11,701 nucleotides of DNA from Phycisphaerae bacterium (GTDB lineage: Bacteria; Planctomycetota; Phycisphaerae; Tepidisphaerales; Tepidisphaeraceae), in assembly GCA_030448225.1 (NCBI GenBank), contig JAUJNJ010000122.1, forward strand, positions 1 to 11,701. The letters are read 5' to 3'. The position numbers were made by a program, and so were the translations under genes. Positions 7,499 through 11,701 of the stretch are shown piece by piece. Each line of letters opens with the position of its first letter. Positions within the stretch are counted from its first letter, which is position 1. A model generated the notes under the pieces. The model had not been told where the DNA came from. It saw nothing but the letters and a program-made list of their open reading frames with translations, and made no database searches.

Positions 7499-7796
7499 AT
7501 GAGACGGGTGACGCCGATGGAACCGGTGACCTTAGAGTACGAGACTCCCGACCCGCCCGAAAAGCCGCGGCGTTCGCTGCGCGTCGTGCTCCTGACAAGC
7601 TCGATGGCGACGATCAGTCTTCTCGGCGTCGCGGCGGGCGCGTTTTTCGAACGCGACACGCTCGCAGGCGTCCGTACTGGGACACCTCCACGTGGACCTC
7701 TTTGGCAATAGCCTTCATCGGCGCGTTGATGACAGCCGGCGTAGGGTCGCCGCTTGCCGAATCGACCGAACGGGTCGTTGGGACAAACCGGCGTAA
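7499..7796 (+). pseudogene. Small two-helix membrane protein, one or two frame changes
   Basis: Residues run MEPVTLEYETPDPPEKPRRS, then a hydrophobic segment RVVLLTSSMATISLLGVAAGAFF and a charged FERDT. Near 7670-7680 the frame changes and coding continues as YWDTSTWTSLAIAFIGALMTAGV, a second hydrophobic segment, then GSPLAES. I do not recognise a named family; the layout is a hairpin of two membrane helices with a Pro-rich cytoplasmic N-terminus. The start could be ATG 7499 (MRRVTP) or ATG 7517 (MEPVTL). The end is uncertain: TAA at 7794-7796 is reached with a second frame change, while without it the frame runs far into the converging Sir2 gene. It lies 80 bases after mscS on the same strand. 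Confidence 0.5.
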
Positions 7797-7892
7797 CCCG
7801 TCCCCTTTGCCGCATGTCCAGGGCGGAGGGAACGAGCGCGCGCATCCTTCGAGTGATGCCGCCGGTCACGGGAACGCCAGCGCCCTCTCCCT

Positions 7893-8649
7893 TCACGCCC
7901 CCTTCGGCCCCGCCTCCAGCGGCAGCGCCCGCTCGACGGCCGGCGGGATCCGTTGCCGATGCCGGCCCGATCCGCAACGTGGCGATCTCGTCGTATGGCG
8001 TCTCGCCCTGCGCAACGAGCACCACCCGCACTTCGGCCCGCAGCGCCCAGGCCCACGAGCGGGGCGGCCGGCTCGACCGTGAGCGAGGAGCCGAGCACTC
8101 GAGCATCGGGTCGCACCGCCAGGTAGCTCGGCCGACAGCGTCAGTTCCTTCTCCGGCATCGGGTCGCCGAAGTTCACGACCGGCAGATCAGCCGCCCGCC
8201 GCACGCAGGGCAGGCAGGCCTGGCCGGGCACCGGGCGGCGCGTGCAGCCGGGCCCCCAACGGCGGCGTCCACGGCTCTGGCGCGTGTGGAGCCGGTCGCA
8301 CCCGAAGCAGCGTAGGCTGCCCGTTGCCGCTCGGCCAGCAGTTCCGGGCGGATTGCCGGACGCGCGGTGCAGGTTGTCGGTGTTCTGCGAGATGAGGGCT
8401 TCAGCCGAGCCGCTGAAGAGCTCGGCGAGGGCGAGGTGCGACGTTGGGCCGCACCTGCCCCGGCGCGTGCTCCACCGCGGCCGGCAGCCTTGTCGCGCCG
8501 CGTCCAGCCGTCGGGCCCGCGGAAGTCGGGGATGCCCGAGTCGGTGCTGATGCCGGCCCCGGTAAACCCGGCAGAGGTGCTGCGACGCCACGATCCATTG
8601 CGCGTCCTCGTGTCGATGGCCTGTTCAGTTGCCGTTCCTCATCATCCAT
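7893..8649 (-). pseudogene. Sir2 family NAD-dependent protein deacylase, frame-disrupted
   Basis: About 250 residues, the normal length of a bacterial sirtuin, are recognisable across frame changes. The start is ATG 8649 (MDDEERQL). The NAD-binding motif GFTGAGISTDSGIPDFRGP lies near 8515-8570, ALISQNTDNLHRASG near 8350-8400, the first zinc pair CFGC near 8310, a second pair CLPC near 8215, VVNFGDPMPEKEL near 8140-8180, VLGSSLTVEPAAPL near 8060-8110, and the end is AVERALPLEAGPKGA with the stop at 7893-7895. Sirtuins remove acyl groups from lysines using NAD. The usual catalytic LHGN sequence is not intact: only GN follows the LLAE segment, consistent with a loss of about five bases near 8330. 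At least five frame switches are needed. The zinc ribbon makes this the ordinary deacylase type, not a defence-type NADase domain. It converges with the small membrane gene. Confidence 0.8.
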
Positions 8650-8659
8650 GGTGGTCCCG

Positions 8660-8664
8660 CCTCC
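8660..8664 (-). promoter_or_regulatory. Ribosome binding site of the Sir2 gene
   Basis: On the minus strand GGAGG stands 10 bases before the ATG at 8649. It supports that start and is one of the few clear Shine-Dalgarno sequences in the window. Confidence 0.5.
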
Positions 8665-8805
8665 GGGAAGAGCCGGCGGCCCCACCAGCAACAACGGGAG
8701 TCGCGGCGCGGCGGACATGATCAGGAAATTGGGCGGAACCGAGCCGTTGCGCTGACCCGACGCGGGCGGGACAGCCGGCGGGAACGCGGCGGCTGCGACG
8801 CCACA

Positions 8806-9301
8806 TCATGGCCCCACCGACGCGCTTCGCGGCGGCCCCCGCCAGGCGACGCGGTCGATCTCGTCGGCGGCCGATAGCGCGCGCGCGGCGGCGGCGAGGC
8901 CGCCGAGGGTGTACCAGGCGACCGTCAGCAGTTCGGTCATCGGCGTCTTGCGGTGCGGCTGGCGGCCCAGGCCCATCACCGGCGGCAGCACCACCGCCCC
9001 CGCCCCCGACGCCGGCGGCCTTCCAGCAGCAGCCCGCCAGCTCCACGCCGCTTGCGGCGCCGACCCGCCGAGCAGGCCGACGAGGCTGTAGTAGAGCGAG
9101 TTGGACACGAGGTCGCCGGCCAGCAGCGTACTTGTGGGGCCGGTTCCAGTGCGGCGGCGTCTTGCCCCAGGCGCGCATCGGGCGGGCGATGGCGCGGGCG
9201 CTGATCACGTCCATCCGCGGCGTGCGGCGGTGCCGGGCCGTCTCGTGAACCGCCGTCAGGGTCATCGCCCCCACCACGCCGCTCGTCAGTTCTTTCAGCA
9301 T
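8806..9301 (-). pseudogene. Small membrane protein of unknown function, frame change near 9115
   Basis: The start is ATG 9301 (MLKELTSGVVGAMTLTAVHE), preceded on the minus strand by GAGAAAGG about 8 bases upstream. The first part runs through RMDVISARAIARPMRAWGKT and PPHWNRPHKY. There the frame changes and continues as LAGDLVSNSLYYSLVGLLG, then GAGAVVLPPVMGLGRQPHRK, then LLTVAWYTLGGLAAAARAL, ending at the TGA at 8806-8808. The three hydrophobic stretches suggest an integral membrane protein of about 165 residues. I have the impression of similar uncharacterised proteins in planctomycetes but cannot name a family. Only one clear indel is required, fewer than in its neighbours. It is followed, after 156 bases, by the Sir2 gene on the same strand. 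Confidence 0.55.
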
Positions 9302-9429
9302 CGTCGGTGCCTTTCTCGGGTGAACGAGTTCGGTCGGTGCTCCGCGCGTCCGATAACGTCCGTGACAGGCGCGGCGGGCGGGCGAGCCCCTCGCGGCGTC
9401 CACGCCTCGCACAACGCTCACGGCAGACG

Positions 9430-9447
9430 CGCCGGGCAAGCCCGGCG
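9430..9447. other. Perfect 7-bp hairpin with CAAG loop
   Basis: CGCCGGG pairs with CCCGGCG around a four-base loop. It lies between the divergent membrane-protein and kelch genes, so it is unlikely to be a terminator for either. It may be a dispersed intergenic hairpin. Confidence 0.4.
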
Positions 9448-9545
9448 GCTCAACAACGGCGCGCCGCGTTTCGATTCGACCCGCGTAACTGGTGGGTTGC
9501 AAAGGCGGTACCGACCCCGCCGGCGCTCGCGGGCGCGGGCGGGAT

Positions 9546-9574
9546 TTGACCAACCCCCGAACGTGATTCACTAT
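9546..9574 (+). promoter_or_regulatory. Sigma70-like promoter for the kelch gene
   Basis: TTGACC (five of six to the consensus -35) and CACTAT (keeping the key A2 and T6 of the -10) are separated by exactly 17 bases. Transcription would begin near 9581, giving a leader of about 230 bases before the ATG at 9810. Its -10 overlaps the alternative ATG at 9573, which argues against that start. Confidence 0.4.
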
Positions 9575-9796
9575 GAGGGTAATCGACATGTCCGACGCCG
9601 TCCGACCGGCCGAGCCGACGCTCGACCGGCCGCGGGGCGCGGGCCCGGTCGGTCAACACGTACACGCACGCACCGCCCACAACTCGACGCCGACGTCTCC
9701 GATCGACCCCGCCCCGCGATGGGGCAGCGGGCACGATCCGCGCGCCGGCCGAGGGGGCGACGCCCCGGGCGTCCGTCGAGGTACGGGCCGTTCTCC

Positions 9797-9801
9797 AGGA
9801 G
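9797..9801 (+). promoter_or_regulatory. Ribosome binding site deciding the kelch gene start
   Basis: AGGAG lies 8 bases before the ATG at 9810. This is the strongest Shine-Dalgarno sequence in the window and favours 9810 over the in-frame ATG at 9573. Confidence 0.7.
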
Positions 9802-9809
9802 CAACTTTG

Positions 9810-11549
9810 ATGCAGAAGATGTGGTCCTCGTCGTCCGTCTCGAAGCAGGCCCGGCTCCGCCAGGCCTCGGCCCGCGCGCTCGGCGCGGCGCGGCCGTCCG
9901 CGGGCGTGGTGATCGAGAACCTCGAGGGTCGCCACCACATGGCGGCGCAACGCGACGACTGGTCGACCGACTCGACCGCCTCGGCCGGCGACGCCACCGT
10001 GATGCCGCTCGCCGCCACCTCGACCGGCCTTGCGGCGACGGACTTCCAATCGACCGGCACGACGACCGTGATCGCCGAGGGGACCGACTACAGCCTCACG
10101 AGCACCGGCGACGGCATCGCCGGCGTCAACGACTCGTTCCGCTTCCAGCACGGGGCGGTCACCGGCGACTTCGACGTGGTCGTGCGGGTGACGAACGTGT
10201 CGGGCATCGACCCCCGGAGCAAGGGGGGCCTGATGGCCCGCGCCGCGCTGACCGACGTCAGCCGCAACGTGTTCGTCGGCGTCAGCCGGGCCGACGGCTT
10301 CCGATTCTCGTACCGCACGAGCGACGGCGCGGGGTCGCCGAACTACCGGCTCGGCACGAGCACCACGCCGGTCTACCTGCGGCTGCAGCGCTCGGGCGAC
10401 ACGTTCACCGGCTACCGCAGCGCCGACCGCGCGACGTGGACGAAGCTGTACGCCACGACGATGTCGATGCCGGCGACCGTGCACCTCGGCATGGCCGTCA
10501 GCGGCACGCCCGTGTCGGCGCAGGCGACGGCGACGTTCCGCGGCTACGGCCCCCGCACGTCGGCGACCCCCACGCCCACGCCGACGCCGACCCCCACGCC
10601 CACCGCCCCCACCCTCAACTGGACCAAGGGGAGCGTGAACGCGCCGTACCCGACGATGGAGGGCGTCAGCGGGCAGATCGGCGACAAGGTCTACTACATG
10701 GGCGGGTACACCGACGACCGCTACAACGTGACCAACGCCGCCTACGTCCTGGACCTGCCGACGGGCACCTGGAGCCGCATCGCCGACCTCCCGCTGGCGC
10801 AGACGCACGTCGGGTTCGCCAGCGACGGCCGGTCGATCTGGATCGCCGGCGGTCAGGTCGGCCGCGCCGGCACGCTCAACGTCCGCAGCGAGTGCTTCCG
10901 CTACGACATCGCCGCGAACACGTGGGAGCCGTTCGCGTCGCTCCCGGCCAAGCGCATGGGCGGCGGGCTGGCGTACGTCGGCGGGTCGCTGCACTACTTC
11001 GGCGGCGACCTCGAGGACCGCACGACGATCTCGGACAAGCACTGGGCGATCCCCGTCGGCGCCGACGGCCGCGCGACCGGCGCGTGGACGGCGCGGGCGG
11101 CGATGCTCGGCCCGGGCGACCACGTCGGGGTCGTCACGCACGGCGGCAAGATCTACGCGATCGGCGGCGAGCACGGCCACAGCGTCGACTACCGCCAGCA
11201 CGCCAACCTCAGCGAGTACGACCCGATCACCGACACCTGGCGGGCCCGCGCCCCGATGCCCGTGGCGAGCAGCCACTTCGAGTCGTCGGCGCTGATCGTG
11301 CACGGCCGGCTCGTCGTGATGGGCGGGATGAAGGACGACGGCAAGTTCCTCAACGACGTGCGCACCTACGACTTCGCGAGCAACACCTGGCAGGAGACCA
11401 CCGACATGCCCGTGAAGCGCAAGGGCGGCGTCGGCTACTTCCACGACGGCCGCCTGCACTACGTCGCCGGCCGCGAGGACACCGCCGACGGGCCGAACGT
11501 GACGATGCGGAGCAGTTGGGTGGCGACGATCAACGATGAGTGGTGGTAA
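9810..11549 (+). CDS. Cell-surface type protein: LEPR-like motif, DUF1349-like domain, kelch propeller
   Basis: The protein has 579 residues. The basic, Ser-rich N-terminus leads to VIENLEGRHHMAA at about 34-46, a variant of the 'FExLExRxLLSA' motif found at the start of many planctomycete surface or secreted proteins; no ordinary signal peptide is seen. Residues about 75-246 form a concanavalin-like domain resembling DUF1349, with SFRFQHGAVTGDFDVVVRVT, SKGGLMARAAL and PVYLRLQRSGDTFTGYRS. A Thr-Pro linker at 253-265 follows. Residues about 275-579 hold roughly six kelch blades, with Gly-Gly pairs and spaced Tyr/Trp: VYYMGGY...GTWSRIADLP, IWIAGGQ...NTWEPFASLP, LHYFGGD...GAWTARAAM, IYAIGGE...DTWRARAPMP, LVVMGGM...NTWQETTDMP and LHYVAGR. 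These domains suggest binding of carbohydrate or protein outside the cell; there is no evident catalytic motif. The frame is intact and the 3' end is sealed by a strong hairpin. Confidence 0.85.
   Translation: MQKMWSSSSVSKQARLRQASARALGAARPSAGVVIENLEGRHHMAAQRDDWSTDSTASAGDATVMPLAATSTGLAATDFQSTGTTTVIAEGTDYSLTSTGDGIAGVNDSFRFQHGAVTGDFDVVVRVTNVSGIDPRSKGGLMARAALTDVSRNVFVGVSRADGFRFSYRTSDGAGSPNYRLGTSTTPVYLRLQRSGDTFTGYRSADRATWTKLYATTMSMPATVHLGMAVSGTPVSAQATATFRGYGPRTSATPTPTPTPTPTPTAPTLNWTKGSVNAPYPTMEGVSGQIGDKVYYMGGYTDDRYNVTNAAYVLDLPTGTWSRIADLPLAQTHVGFASDGRSIWIAGGQVGRAGTLNVRSECFRYDIAANTWEPFASLPAKRMGGGLAYVGGSLHYFGGDLEDRTTISDKHWAIPVGADGRATGAWTARAAMLGPGDHVGVVTHGGKIYAIGGEHGHSVDYRQHANLSEYDPITDTWRARAPMPVASSHFESSALIVHGRLVVMGGMKDDGKFLNDVRTYDFASNTWQETTDMPVKRKGGVGYFHDGRLHYVAGREDTADGPNVTMRSSWVATINDEWW
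10566..10604 (+). repeat. Thr-Pro repeat linker in the kelch protein
   Basis: Six to seven Thr-Pro pairs are encoded by alternating ACC/ACG and CCC/CCG codons, a near-tandem 6-base repeat. It separates the DUF1349-like domain from the kelch propeller and is typical of extracellular linkers. Such repeats can vary in length between strains. Confidence 0.85.
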
Positions 11550-11579
11550 CCGCCCGTCGGTACCGCAGTCATCCCGAAG

Positions 11580-11618
11580 CGCGGGCGCCGCGGCGTGACG
11601 AACGCCGCGGCGCCCGCG
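11580..11618 (+). terminator. Strong GC hairpin terminator after the kelch gene
   Basis: A perfect 17-bp stem (core GCGGGCGCCGCGGCG with its exact complement) closes a five-base loop, GACGA, 30 bases after the stop codon. Only a short CTTT follows, so release may rely on stem strength or the hairpin may act in both directions. Confidence 0.75.
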
Positions 11619-11701
11619 GCCTTTGCCGGCGGGATCGTCGCCGCACGTTCGGCCGCGCGGGCGTGACGGTCAACGGGTGGAGGATCGTCTTCGGCTCGTC
11701 G

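Larger units (their letters stand above)
9302..9809. other. Gene-free upstream region of the kelch gene
   Basis: No protein-like frame is seen. An ATG at 9573 is in frame with the kelch gene, but the 79 residues it would add are Arg/Pro/Gly-rich and unlike the rest, so I treat them as untranslated. A 7-bp hairpin CGCCGGG-CAAG-CCCGGCG lies at 9430-9447 without a T-run. A sigma70-like promoter lies at 9546-9574. The rest shows nothing recognisable. Confidence 0.5.

Noticed and set aside
3487..8649. A defence island made of Fic, S24 repressor, SitI-like protein and Sir2
   Set aside because: The genes lie on different strands, are not in one operon, and the Sir2 has the ordinary deacylase zinc ribbon; nothing directly supports a joint system.
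9450..11459. A 669-codon open frame on the minus strand opposite the kelch gene
   Set aside because: The Val/Ala/Arg-rich, repetitive composition and lack of motifs show it is an antisense shadow of the kelch gene.
9101..11539. An 812-codon open frame on the plus strand over the kelch gene
   Set aside because: Its translation is an Arg/Pro/Gly/Asp-rich shadow with no domain pattern; such frames arise from GC-rich third positions in the real kelch gene.
11619..11701. A possible gene end or start after the terminator
   Set aside because: Short open stretches exist on both strands, but none has a start, stop or motif that can be assigned within the remaining bases.

Overview
This window most likely comes from a high-GC member of the Planctomycetes or Phycisphaerae. 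Three things point there. The small protein at the left end has the zinc-ribbon tail typical of that phylum (CAACGYDL...CPECG). The secreted-type kelch protein at the right end carries a variant of the planctomycete 'LEPR-xLL' N-terminal motif (IENLEGRHHMAA). Several other proteins resemble families I associate with planctomycete genomes. This placement rests on sequence recognition alone; no database search was possible. There are no rRNA, tRNA or CRISPR features.

Left part (1-3312), mostly intact genes: a small membrane protein with a C-terminal zinc ribbon (114-530, +); a PQQ-type beta-propeller gene split by a single in-frame TGA (713-1753, +); a radical-SAM/SPL-like protein with an unusual cysteine spacing (1816-2685, +); and, convergent with it across a 36-base gap holding a hairpin, a double-CXXCG (SitI-like) protein (2722-3312, -).

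Middle part (3487-9301): six recognisable genes, all broken by one or more frame changes although their motifs are well preserved. They are a Fic protein (-), an XRE-S24 LexA-like repressor (-), an MscS channel (+), a small two-helix membrane protein (+), a Sir2 deacetylase (-) and a small membrane protein (-). Such dense indels with few lost motifs, confined to one block, suggest poor local sequence or assembly quality more than biological decay, but both remain possible. Between the Fic gene and the repressor lies a structured 233-bp intergenic segment flanked by near-identical 32-base inverted repeats. The repressor and the channel gene are divergent across an AT-richer regulatory region.

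Right part (9302-11701): a gene-free stretch with a sigma70-like promoter, then a 579-residue protein with a DUF1349-like domain, a Thr-Pro linker and a kelch propeller (9810-11549, +), closed by a perfect 17-bp GC hairpin terminator.

The genes do not form one obvious pathway. Fic, the S24 repressor, the SitI-like protein and Sir2 are all families also met in toxin, stress or conflict contexts, but nothing in the sequence ties them together functionally. The best candidates for something undescribed are the radical-SAM variant and the inverted-repeat structured element.
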